Origin: Bdellovibrionales bacterium RIFOXYA1_FULL_36_14
GTDB taxonomy: Bacteria > Bdellovibrionota > Bacteriovoracia > Bacteriovoracales > Bacteriovoracaceae
Length of the DNA: 64,000 bases
NCBI GenBank assembly: GCA_001769975.1
Contig: MEPW01000018.1
Location: forward strand, 93,231-157,230
Direction of reading: 5' to 3'
Shown: positions 44,913-52,428 of the stretch, piece by piece
How the letters are laid out: each line of letters begins with the position of its first letter
Position numbering within the stretch: the stretch's first letter is position 1
The notes under the pieces: generated by a model
What the model was told of the DNA's origin: nothing
The model's database searches: none
Seen by the model: only the letters and a program-made list of their open reading frames with translations
Translations under genes and position numbers: made by a program

Positions 44913-45422
44913 TTATCTACAGGTAAACAGTCGTGAAGCCAGTGTAAACACAAGTATTGTTTTCATTTTGGATTTCGCTTTTACCTCTTTAATATTTCCC
45001 TCTTTGTCATAATGTAAATCCATCGCGAAGATCATATTAAACCAATTGCTGTTGCTGTTTTCGTTGGTTTGAGGTACATCATTTGTATTAAAATGAATAA
45101 CTTCGCCTTTACGAAAAAGCATCTTGGAAATTGTCATATAGGAGAACATTTGATTATTGGCCTGGAGTAGTTCGAGCATTTTGGTAGCTCCATTTTCATC
45201 TATTTCAGTAGTTGGGCCATAATCATCACCGTTTTCTGATAATAATTCAAAGGTCTCAGTTGCCCCCTCAAGTTCTATTGAATGTATCTTTTTGCCATCA
45301 CGGTTGATTTTGATACTACAGGGTTGGCCATCTATACCTGTGCCACTAAAATCTTGAGTCGTGGCAAATGCACCAGTTGCTAAGGCGAGGCTTAATATAG
45401 CTGATAAGATGATGCTTTTCAT
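44913..45422 (-). CDS. Small exported protein of unknown function
   Basis: 169 residues from ATG 45422, which has CGGAGAAATTT upstream and starts the signal peptide MKSIILSAILSLALATGAFA; a longer frame to 45530 lacks a site. The mature part begins TTQDFSGTGIDGQPCSIKIN and is strand-rich. The pattern of a lone N-terminal Cys and a C-terminal Cys (TCR) suggests one disulfide. No family recognised. It lies in a group of exported orphan genes between 44.8 and 47.5 kb. Confidence 0.65.
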   Translation of the reverse strand: MKSIILSAILSLALATGAFATTQDFSGTGIDGQPCSIKINRDGKKIHSIELEGATETFELLSENGDDYGPTTEIDENGATKMLELLQANNQMFSYMTISKMLFRKGEVIHFNTNDVPQTNENSNSNWFNMIFAMDLHYDKEGNIKEVKAKSKMKTILVFTLASRLFTCR

Positions 45423-45599
45423 AAATTTCTCCGATAAAACAGCTTCACACTTATTGAGAAGCGAATATAACGCTACAGGTTGAATATCCCTAAACGTAAA
45501 CGAAATCAAAGCACCGTGTAAATTATGCACAGCGCATTAAAAGTTATAACTCTCATTAAAATTAAGAAGACCAATTAAGTATCCTGATATAATATTTAT

Positions 45600-45911
45600 A
45601 TGTATATGCTTAAAATTATTTGTTTATTTATACTACTTGCAATTACCGGATGCGGAAAACCGCTGACTGCTTATGATTTTAATGATGCCATTATGCTGAA
45701 AAAATCGCTGATGCATCGTGAGCTTGGTATTCTTGCGCAAAAAACCATGGATGAAATAGCCGTCAGAAGACTTCTTTTACACAGCAAAACCATTAATCCC
45801 AGCGAATTTGAAAAACAAAAAAAAGAGATTCAAGAACATCAACAAACTGAAATTAAGAAAATACAAAATGATTTCAGTGAATACAAAAACAATAACCAGA
45901 AGCGAAGATAA
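45600..45911 (+). CDS. Small lipoprotein
   Basis: 103 residues. Signal peptide MLKIICLFILLAITGC with lipobox ITGC, so a lipoprotein. The mature part is short, helical and strongly charged (QKKEIQEHQQTEIKKIQND), probably coiled coil. ATG 45600 or ATG 45606 may be used; no Shine-Dalgarno is seen and TATAAT lies only about 12 bases upstream, so the message could be nearly leaderless. The stop overlaps the ATG of the following PilZ protein (TAATG), indicating translational coupling. Confidence 0.7.
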   Translation: MYMLKIICLFILLAITGCGKPLTAYDFNDAIMLKKSLMHRELGILAQKTMDEIAVRRLLLHSKTINPSEFEKQKKEIQEHQQTEIKKIQNDFSEYKNNNQKRR

Positions 45912-46735
45912 TGCGTACAAGACCCCTAATTATAATACTAATTACCATTTTATATTGCTTTGAACCGATCGCTAAAGTGTTATTTTCGTCACTATGGAAT
46001 AGTATTAATTGGTACACATTATTAGAATATCAATATCATAAACTTTCAAATATTGATTTTTTTCTAACCTTCGCTCTATTACCCGCAACCGGGATTGTCC
46101 TTTATATGGCCAAAAAGTGGAGCTACTTAATTTTTATTTTAGTCGAAGTATATATGATATCTATTCATGGAAGCATATTTCTAGTTGGGGAATTTCATCA
46201 GTATAACCTCCCCATCGTTTTGAATCTATTCTTTTTTCTACTTCATTTAGCGTTGTTATTTTATTTTTTAACTGCGAATATCCGATTTGTTTTTATTAAT
46301 ACCTCCTTGCGTTTTTGGGAGACAGATCCTCGCTATAAGAGCGCTATCGCAGTGAGAGTTTTTAAAGGGGATGAAGAAGTTGGAAACAACAGTCAATTAG
46401 TTGATATTTCAAAATCAGGAGTATTTGTTTCTAATGTTTCGAATATTGATGTTAATACTGAACTTCAAATAAAATTTACCATTGGAGCTGATGATTTTAA
46501 ATTTCAGGCCATAACGGTACATAAATCGGAGATTCGCAATATTGTTGGATATGGTGCAAAGTTTATTAATCTGACGGATATCAAAAAAAATCAAATTGCC
46601 TTTCTGATTAAAGCTCATGCACACGAAAGCAATTTGCTTCGAAATGAAAGAGACGTGATTGAAAAAATGTTTTTTTCAATTATCAATTTGTCTAAAAAAA
46701 TATGTAAACTACCTTTCCCAAAGTCTAAAATTTAG
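45911..46735 (+). CDS. Membrane protein with C-terminal PilZ domain
   Basis: 274 residues. Four hydrophobic segments fill residues ~1-130. The cytoplasmic C-terminal part from ~140 has YKSAIAVRVF...SQLVDISKSGVFVS, the PilZ D-x-S-x-x-G box with upstream basic residues, and VGYGAKFINLTD near the end. PilZ domains bind cyclic di-GMP; the first arginine motif (RxxxR) is only partly present (RYKSA). Coupled by TAATG overlap to a small lipoprotein gene, suggesting a c-di-GMP-responsive envelope function. Confidence 0.8.
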   Translation: MRTRPLIIILITILYCFEPIAKVLFSSLWNSINWYTLLEYQYHKLSNIDFFLTFALLPATGIVLYMAKKWSYLIFILVEVYMISIHGSIFLVGEFHQYNLPIVLNLFFFLLHLALLFYFLTANIRFVFINTSLRFWETDPRYKSAIAVRVFKGDEEVGNNSQLVDISKSGVFVSNVSNIDVNTELQIKFTIGADDFKFQAITVHKSEIRNIVGYGAKFINLTDIKKNQIAFLIKAHAHESNLLRNERDVIEKMFFSIINLSKKICKLPFPKSKI

Positions 46736-46853
46736 CAGTCACTACCAAATACGTGGTAAAAATTACATGAAAATGATAAATGTATTGAAGAAATAATGCA
46801 ATGTGTTATATTCATGTAAAATGAGACACCACCCAAGCTTTGAGGGGATAAAA

Positions 46854-47429
46854 ATGAAAATTATATCTTTTATAGTATGCACAATCTTTGTATCGACATG
46901 CGCGTTTGCAGATTTTGCGGTTACTTCAACTGCCAGTAAAACCAATTTGAGTAACTTTCAATCAGTGGAAGTTGATCCCAATAATATTACTAGCTTAAAT
47001 GAATTTGAAGCAAAAACTCTAAAGGTTTTATCCCCAATCCAATTTCCTAATCGAAAAAATCTTAGCGAACTTGCTCGCACCGTCGATGGGAGACCATTTT
47101 ATTGGCAGGTGGCCGTTTTATTAAAAGATGGAACATTTGAAGATGTAAAGGATGTGACGTACGACTCGCAAGAGCATTCTTGTACCTTTGCTTTTAATTT
47201 GTCTGATCATGCTGGTTTTGAAACACCTTATATTTTAGGAAGAGGTGAGATTCTAGAGGTGAGCCATATTACCAAGGCTACCAGCTCTGCGAATAATCTC
47301 TACTATATTCATTTTCAAAAACCTGATTTTCGTTTTACTCTTATCTGTCGTTCCCCGCTTGACAGCGAATTTACTGCCGAAGATTTTAATGCTGTTACAA
47401 GTGGAATCTTAAAGTTAGAAGTAAAATAA
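46854..47429 (+). CDS. Exported protein of unknown function
   Basis: 191 residues from ATG 46854, preceded by GAGGGGATAAAA; the frame extends to 46803 but without a site. Signal peptide MKIISFIVCTIFVSTCAFA. The mature part starts DFAVTSTASKTNLS, with strand-rich segments such as WQVAVLLKDGTFEDV and RFTLICRSPLDSE. Two Cys residues (SCTF and ICRS) may form a disulfide. No family recognised. Confidence 0.65.
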   Translation: MKIISFIVCTIFVSTCAFADFAVTSTASKTNLSNFQSVEVDPNNITSLNEFEAKTLKVLSPIQFPNRKNLSELARTVDGRPFYWQVAVLLKDGTFEDVKDVTYDSQEHSCTFAFNLSDHAGFETPYILGRGEILEVSHITKATSSANNLYYIHFQKPDFRFTLICRSPLDSEFTAEDFNAVTSGILKLEVK

Positions 47430-47492
47430 AACTATTCATTGTTGCTTCCCCAATGCCAATAAAACTTTGCCTCCAATGATTCTCATCAAACA

Positions 47493-47580
47493 AATTATTT
47501 CAGATGGTTAAGCATTTTTATAATTATATTCGAAGCTTAAATGTATAATGATTTATAGCAAGATTTTGTTTTTATTTATG
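47493..47580 (+). repeat. Duplicated leader, copy 1
   Basis: 88-bp segment upstream of the beta-helix gene, matching 49142-49229 without gaps and with about nine mismatches. It contains TTCGAAGCTTAAATGTATAATG, where TATAAT could be a -10 box, and runs to within ~16 bases of the gene start. Confidence 0.85.
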
Positions 47581-47595
47581 AAGGCGCTTAAAAAT

Positions 47596-49092
47596 ATGAA
47601 AAGTATTATTTTATTGATTAGCATTTTTTTACTACCTTCTATTCAAATTTATGCTGCTAATTATCCGCTGGAAATTATCCAACCACGTGCTGGTTTGACA
47701 ACGACCAATCGTTTTTATAAAGCTTATCCGGGACTTGAGTATAATGTTCGCATGGCCGTTATTGGAGGAGCTTACCCATTTGTTTATTCTCTATCAGCAG
47801 CTCCAGTGGGAATGACGATCAATTCCTCTACCGGGGAAATTCTTTGGCCCAACCCCTTAACTGTCGGCAGCCCTCATGCCGTAACTGCGCGGGTGACAGA
47901 CTCAGAATCAACCATCCAAACAGTAAGTTTTACCGTTACCGTAACAACTTCAGGCTTTAGATTCATTGATGCGATTAATGGGAGAGCTGCTACCTCTGGT
48001 GGCACTGGAACAATTAGCAATCCTTGGAAAAGTATTCTCGACATGTATGAGGGAAATACCTACGAATCCAAACGAGCTGATAGTTACGCCAACGAATTTT
48101 TATACTTTTTAAATGGTACCTATTTCACCAATGTTGCCTTTACTGAAGATGGGACCAGAGTCCCGCTAGTGGAGTATAAAAAACCGCTTGTGTGGCTTGC
48201 TTACCCAAATACCCAACCGGTCATCGATCTTAGTGGCCTTGGAACTTTAGCGATATACGGTGGTAGTAATAACGCTTATTTTGATGGCCTAACTTTTAAA
48301 ATTAATACTAACACGAGAAAAATAGGCATTAGCATTGAATCCGGAGCAAGTAATGTTACTTTTAGAAGAAACATTTTTGACGGTGGCAATATGGTAGGAG
48401 TGGTCGGAGGAAATAATGCTCTTCTTTTTATCACTAATAGTGGCAAAGGAAATTATTGGTCTTTGCAGGACAATATCGGTAAAAATGTTTCAGGGGGATA
48501 TTGGTTACTAGGGTATACTGCCAATAAAGTATTAGTTGAAAATAACATTATTTCGAACATTTCAGGTCATTCGATTGGCCCCAAACTAAATGTTTCAAAC
48601 TGGTTTATACGGGGAAATCAAATAACCAATGCCTCTGGTGACGGCATAAATGTAATGTATTACGCCACCTCTGAAGATATCGAGATATCTTATAACAGAG
48701 TTCAAATGAATTCAGGAAACGCTGTAAGCCTAAATCAAGAGAGAGTGTCAACCGGTGGTGATGTTTACGTTTATCGCAATACCCTTCAAGGTGGTGTGAG
48801 AATTTACAATGTCACTTCTACCAATGGTCCATTTTTGTTTAGTAAAAATGTTATTATTAATGACACCATCAGCGATAAAATTACTCGCAATGAAATTACT
48901 GACCCTAGCAGACTTATTTCGACTGACAATTTAGGCGGAATTTCATCGCAAAATATTGTTGATATTAACGGTAAACTTACGCCCAATTTTATTAAGTATT
49001 TAGGCACTCATGGTTTTGAAATTGGTAGTTCAACCCCAGCCAATTCTTCAACATTAGGTAATCCTCAAAATTTACGTGTTAACACCCCGTAA
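47596..49092 (+). CDS. Exported right-handed parallel beta-helix protein with Ig-like N-terminal domain
   Basis: 498 residues from ATG 47596, where the signal peptide MKSIILLISIFLLPSIQIYA begins (AAGG about 10 bases upstream; ATG 47578 is possible). Residues ~30-130 form a He_PIG-type Ig-like domain (GMTINSSTGEILWPNP). The rest begins RFIDAINGRAATSGGTGTIS and carries pectate-lyase-like rungs (FRRNIF, VENNIISNISG, IEISYNRVQMNSG), a parallel beta-helix. Such proteins bind or cut polysaccharide. It shares an 88-bp leader with the next gene, and a relic of a second copy of its 3' end lies at 50511-50670. Confidence 0.82.
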   Translation: MKSIILLISIFLLPSIQIYAANYPLEIIQPRAGLTTTNRFYKAYPGLEYNVRMAVIGGAYPFVYSLSAAPVGMTINSSTGEILWPNPLTVGSPHAVTARVTDSESTIQTVSFTVTVTTSGFRFIDAINGRAATSGGTGTISNPWKSILDMYEGNTYESKRADSYANEFLYFLNGTYFTNVAFTEDGTRVPLVEYKKPLVWLAYPNTQPVIDLSGLGTLAIYGGSNNAYFDGLTFKINTNTRKIGISIESGASNVTFRRNIFDGGNMVGVVGGNNALLFITNSGKGNYWSLQDNIGKNVSGGYWLLGYTANKVLVENNIISNISGHSIGPKLNVSNWFIRGNQITNASGDGINVMYYATSEDIEISYNRVQMNSGNAVSLNQERVSTGGDVYVYRNTLQGGVRIYNVTSTNGPFLFSKNVIINDTISDKITRNEITDPSRLISTDNLGGISSQNIVDINGKLTPNFIKYLGTHGFEIGSSTPANSSTLGNPQNLRVNTP

Positions 49093-49141
49093 TGTCGCAG
49101 CAATGCCAGATAATCTTTACACTTAATCTTGTGCTTTTGTT

Positions 49142-49229
49142 AATTATTTCAAATGGTTAAACATTTTTGTAAATATATTCGAAGTTTAAATGTATAATGA
49201 TTTGTAGCAAGATTTTGTTTTTGATTATG
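49142..49229 (+). repeat. Duplicated leader, copy 2
   Basis: Second copy of the 88-bp leader (see 47493-47580), ending 13 bases before the start of the Cys-rich repeat lipoprotein gene. It keeps the same TGTATAATG box. Confidence 0.85.
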
Positions 49230-49241
49230 ATGGAGTTAAAT

Positions 49242-50498
49242 ATGAAAAACCTATCAAGAATAATTGTTTTTTTGTTTATATTGTTACTGGTTAGTTGCGT
49301 TCCTGAAGCTAACAAAAAATGCAAGGAGAACGAAGTTCTGCAAAATGGGGTTTGTGTCGTTAATGGACAAAATCTTAGCTGTGGAGATACGCCTAATAAT
49401 GGTACAGAATCAAGAACTGCTTATAGCGTGAGCAGTGTTCCTTCTAGTCAAAGTTGCTCAACCTATCAGCAATCTCAGACTCGAACATGCACTAATGGTG
49501 TTTGGTCTGCTTGGTCTGGAACATATCAAAACTTGACTTGTACGGTACAAGCCGCAAGTGCGTGCGGAAATACAGCAAGTGGTGGAACAGAGTCAAGAAT
49601 CGCTTACAGTCTTAGTAGTGTTCCTTATGGACAAAGTTGTTCAACTTATCAACAATCTCAGACTCGAACATGCACGAATGGTGTTTGGTCTGCTTGGTCT
49701 GGAGTATATCAAAACTTGACTTGTACGGTACAAGCCGCAAGTGCGTGCGGAAGTACTGCAAATGGTGGCACAGAATCAAGAATCGCTTATAGTGTGAGTA
49801 GCGTTCCATCCGGACAAAGTTGTTCAGCCTATCAGCAATCCCAGACTCGAACATGCACTAATGGTGTTTGGTCCGCTTGGTCTGGAACTTATCAAAACTT
49901 GACTTGTGTGCAATCTGCAAGTGCGTGTGGAAATACGGCTTCTGGTGCCTATGAACTTCGCACTATGTATCAAGTAGCTAACGTTAGTGAAGGAAGTACT
50001 TGTGTTTCTCAAATCCAACAGAGACTTTGCACCAATGGTCAATTTGGTAGCTGGTCTGGAACTTATACTCAAACAAAATGCACAGTTTCCAGAGTCCGTT
50101 ATGAGCAAGCAACTGTTGCTGTGGCCGGTGGATGTCATCCCGAAACTCAACTCATGACTTGTGAAGCAGGTCTTTGTGGAGCTTGGGTGCCTAATCATTA
50201 TAGTTATGCAAGTTGTGTAGTCGCTGCAGGCGCAGGATGCACTCAAGTTAGTTTCTCTTGGACACCTAACACCGAAAGCATCTTGCTTGGATATAAAATT
50301 CACCAAGGTGATGCATCGATGACATTTACGAAACATCATGATGTGGGACTGCCGGCAACTGTCAACAATCTGGTAGGCGCAACAGTCACGGGTGTTTTTG
50401 AATCTGGAAAAACATATTATTTCGCTGCCACTGCTTATGGCTCAGGCAATGTAGAGAGTGGTTATTCAGCACAAGTATCGTGGACTTGCTTGGAATAA
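49242..50498 (+). CDS. Cys-rich repeat lipoprotein with WSxW (thrombospondin-1-like) modules and fibronectin-like C-terminus
   Basis: 418 residues from ATG 49242, which has GGAG 6 bases upstream. Lipobox LLLVSC. Four ~60-residue repeats (periods 183, 183 and 180 bases), plus a fifth diverged unit, have the plan CG.TA.GGTESR.AYS, then C..YQQSQTRTCTNGVWSAW, then SG.YQNLTC. The WSxWSG and Cys spacing recall thrombospondin type-1 repeats. The first three are nearly identical, the fourth and fifth are diverged. The last ~95 residues (FSWTPNTESILLGYKIHQGD, YYFAATAYGSG) resemble a fibronectin III domain. Likely displayed on the cell surface for adhesion; inference. Confidence 0.8.
   Translation: MKNLSRIIVFLFILLLVSCVPEANKKCKENEVLQNGVCVVNGQNLSCGDTPNNGTESRTAYSVSSVPSSQSCSTYQQSQTRTCTNGVWSAWSGTYQNLTCTVQAASACGNTASGGTESRIAYSLSSVPYGQSCSTYQQSQTRTCTNGVWSAWSGVYQNLTCTVQAASACGSTANGGTESRIAYSVSSVPSGQSCSAYQQSQTRTCTNGVWSAWSGTYQNLTCVQSASACGNTASGAYELRTMYQVANVSEGSTCVSQIQQRLCTNGQFGSWSGTYTQTKCTVSRVRYEQATVAVAGGCHPETQLMTCEAGLCGAWVPNHYSYASCVVAAGAGCTQVSFSWTPNTESILLGYKIHQGDASMTFTKHHDVGLPATVNNLVGATVTGVFESGKTYYFAATAYGSGNVESGYSAQVSWTCLE
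49380..50095 (+). repeat. Tandem coding repeats (183-180 bp) in the Cys-rich lipoprotein
   Basis: Units begin at the conserved Cys codons 49380, 49563, 49746 and 49926. Units 1-3 are close to identical at DNA level, and unit 4 keeps the frame and WSGTY motif but is diverged. Such arrays expand and contract by recombination. Confidence 0.9.
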
Positions 50499-50510
50499 TT
50501 AGGGCGTTGA

Positions 50511-50670
50511 TATTCTAATAAAAATTTCTGCATTATTCATAATGCAGAAAGTGCCGTTAACACAAGTAATGTTGTTGATGCAAGCAGGAACGTTGTTGCG
50601 GACAATTTAACAGGTGCGACAACTGCTAATATTATTAGTGGAAATGGAAACTTATTGAAAATGTTAGAAC
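50511..50670 (+). pseudogene. 3' relic of a second beta-helix protein gene
   Basis: Open frame without a start codon. Its translation contains SNKNFCIIHN, NTSNVVDASRNVVADNL and TTANIISGNGNL. It aligns, almost without gaps, to the C-terminal part of the beta-helix protein encoded at 47596-49092 (SKNVIIND, EITDPSRLISTDNL, SSQNIVDINGKL). No gene start or ribosome site exists. A perfect 8-bp hairpin (50528-50547) lies inside it. It shows that a second copy of the beta-helix gene once followed the duplicated leader. Confidence 0.7.
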
Positions 50671-50699
50671 CAAACATCCGATATATTCTTATTCACAAA

Positions 50700-50720
50700 T
50701 TTTTACACTATTTTTATACC
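50700..50720 (+). promoter_or_regulatory. Candidate KdpE operator
   Basis: TTTTTACACTATTTTTATAC contains half-sites TTTACA (from 50702) and TTTATA (from 50713), 11 bases apart. The E. coli KdpE site upstream of kdpFABC has the same two half-sites, TTTATA and TTTACA, with the same 11-base spacing in the opposite order. It lies about 40 bases before kdpA, so the promoter must lie very close. Confidence 0.6.
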
Positions 50721-50757
50721 CTTTTCGTTATTCTGAAATTCTCAGTGGGGTGTTCCT

Positions 50758-52416
50758 ATGAAAATAGATGTATTAATTTTGTGGTTGGTTTATTTTTTGA
50801 TTCTGTCTGGGACAGGACTAATACTCGGTAAAATGTTGGCCCATATTTTTAAAGAAAAAGGTATCGGTTTAGAAGAAAAATTTCTAAAACTGATCGGTAT
50901 AGATGCAACCACTTCAATGAATTGGAAAGAGTATTTGTCGGCAGTACTTATCTTCAATTTAATCGGACTAATACTTTTACAGCTAATTTTGATGACCCAA
51001 CAATGGCATCCATTTAATCCAGAGGCCAGAAGCGGGCTTTCATTTTGGATGGCATTCAATATTGCTACAAGTTTTGTAACCAATACTAATTGGCAAAATT
51101 ATGGCGGAGAAGCCACTCTTAGTTATTTTTCTCAAATGCTAGGACTCACTGTTCAAAATTTTTTAAGTGCTTCAACTGGTGTGGCCGTATTGGTAGTTTT
51201 TATTAGAAGTTTGGTCAAAAAAGAAGTTACTTTGTTGGGAAATTTCTGGAGTGATCTAACCCGTTTTACGGTTAGAATTTTACTTCCTCTTTCATTTGTT
51301 TTTGCCTTATTTTTGATATCACAGGGCGTGCCCCAAACATTGAAAGGGAGCGTTTCAGTGCAAACATTAGAAGGAAAGGATTTAAAAGTACCAGTAGGTC
51401 CGGTTGCTTCCCAGATTGCCATAAAAATGAATGGATCAAATGGGGGTGGGTTTTTTAATGTAAATGCTGCTCATCCATATGAAAATCCCACACCAGTTTC
51501 CAATTTTGTTCAACTGATCTCTATTCTTTTACTTCCAGTCTCATGCGTCTTTATGTTGATCTTTATGCTACCGCGAAAACAAGAAGGATATCCGATTTTA
51601 GGAGTCATGACAGTATTGTTACTATTGGGTGTGGTCCTTTCTTATTGGGCCCAGGTGCAGATTAATCCCATAACCCATATGGTGTATGGAGAGGGTGTTG
51701 ATACTCGATTTTCTTTGAGTGAATGTTCGTTATGGTCTGTGGCAACCACTGCGGTATCCAATGGTTCAGTTAATTGTATGCATAGTTCAATGTCTCCGCT
51801 AGCTCAATTGGTTGCACTTTTTAATATGATGACCGGAGAAGTGATTTTTGGTGGAGTTGGTTCAGGATTATATGGAATGCTTTTATATGTGCTTATGACC
51901 GTTTTTTTGGCAGGTCTTATGGTGGGGAGGACGCCTGAGTATCTGGGTAAAAAAATTGAATCCAAAGAAGTAATTTGGGCCAGTTTTGCACTTCTTGCTC
52001 CAGGATTATTCAATTTATTGTTTTCTGCGTGGGCATTACATTATCATTTAGGACTTGCATCTTTATCACATTCAGGTCCGCATGGATTAAGTGAAGTTCT
52101 CTACGCGTTTACTTCAGCATTTGGAAATAATGGTTCGGCCTTCGCAGGATTAAATGCAAACTCTACTTTTTATAATATCACTACGGGGTTTGCGATGTTA
52201 TTTGGACGTTTTGCGGTGATAGTTTCTGTGTTGATTATAGCAGGAAGTCTTGGGCCGAAAAAGAAATCTCCCATAGGACCTGGAAGCCTTAAAACTGATA
52301 CTTCTCTTTTTGCAGTTTTATTATTTTCTGTAATTCTAATTCTTGGTGCGCTAACTTTTTTCCCCGTTTTGGTATTGGGTCCGGTTGCAGAACATTTAAT
52401 TTTAGATATTTTTTAA
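50758..52416 (+). CDS. kdpA: Potassium-transporting ATPase, K+-binding subunit KdpA
   Basis: 552 residues with about ten membrane helices. This subunit of the high-affinity KdpFABC pump carries the potassium selectivity filter. Filter-type motifs occur four times, e.g. SFVTNTNWQNYGGEATLSYF, NGSNGGGFFNVNAAHPYENP, TAVSNGSVN and FGNNGSAFAGL. GGGG lies before ATG 50758. It is the first gene of kdpABCDE. No kdpF-sized frame precedes it. A KdpE-like operator lies ~40 bases upstream, so induction at low potassium is likely. Confidence 0.97.
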   Translation: MKIDVLILWLVYFLILSGTGLILGKMLAHIFKEKGIGLEEKFLKLIGIDATTSMNWKEYLSAVLIFNLIGLILLQLILMTQQWHPFNPEARSGLSFWMAFNIATSFVTNTNWQNYGGEATLSYFSQMLGLTVQNFLSASTGVAVLVVFIRSLVKKEVTLLGNFWSDLTRFTVRILLPLSFVFALFLISQGVPQTLKGSVSVQTLEGKDLKVPVGPVASQIAIKMNGSNGGGFFNVNAAHPYENPTPVSNFVQLISILLLPVSCVFMLIFMLPRKQEGYPILGVMTVLLLLGVVLSYWAQVQINPITHMVYGEGVDTRFSLSECSLWSVATTAVSNGSVNCMHSSMSPLAQLVALFNMMTGEVIFGGVGSGLYGMLLYVLMTVFLAGLMVGRTPEYLGKKIESKEVIWASFALLAPGLFNLLFSAWALHYHLGLASLSHSGPHGLSEVLYAFTSAFGNNGSAFAGLNANSTFYNITTGFAMLFGRFAVIVSVLIIAGSLGPKKKSPIGPGSLKTDTSLFAVLLFSVILILGALTFFPVLVLGPVAEHLILDIF

Positions 52417-52428
52417 GAGGTTTTTAAA

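Noticed and set aside
49380..50095. Non-coding tandem repeat or CRISPR-like array
   Set aside because: The 180-183-bp units are multiples of three and keep the lipoprotein reading frame with conserved Cys residues, so they are protein repeats.
50528..50547. Perfect 8-bp hairpin (CTGCATTA/TAATGCAG) as terminator of the Cys-rich lipoprotein gene
   Set aside because: No T run follows on the plus strand, and it lies inside the beta-helix relic, so it may be chance or part of that old coding sequence.
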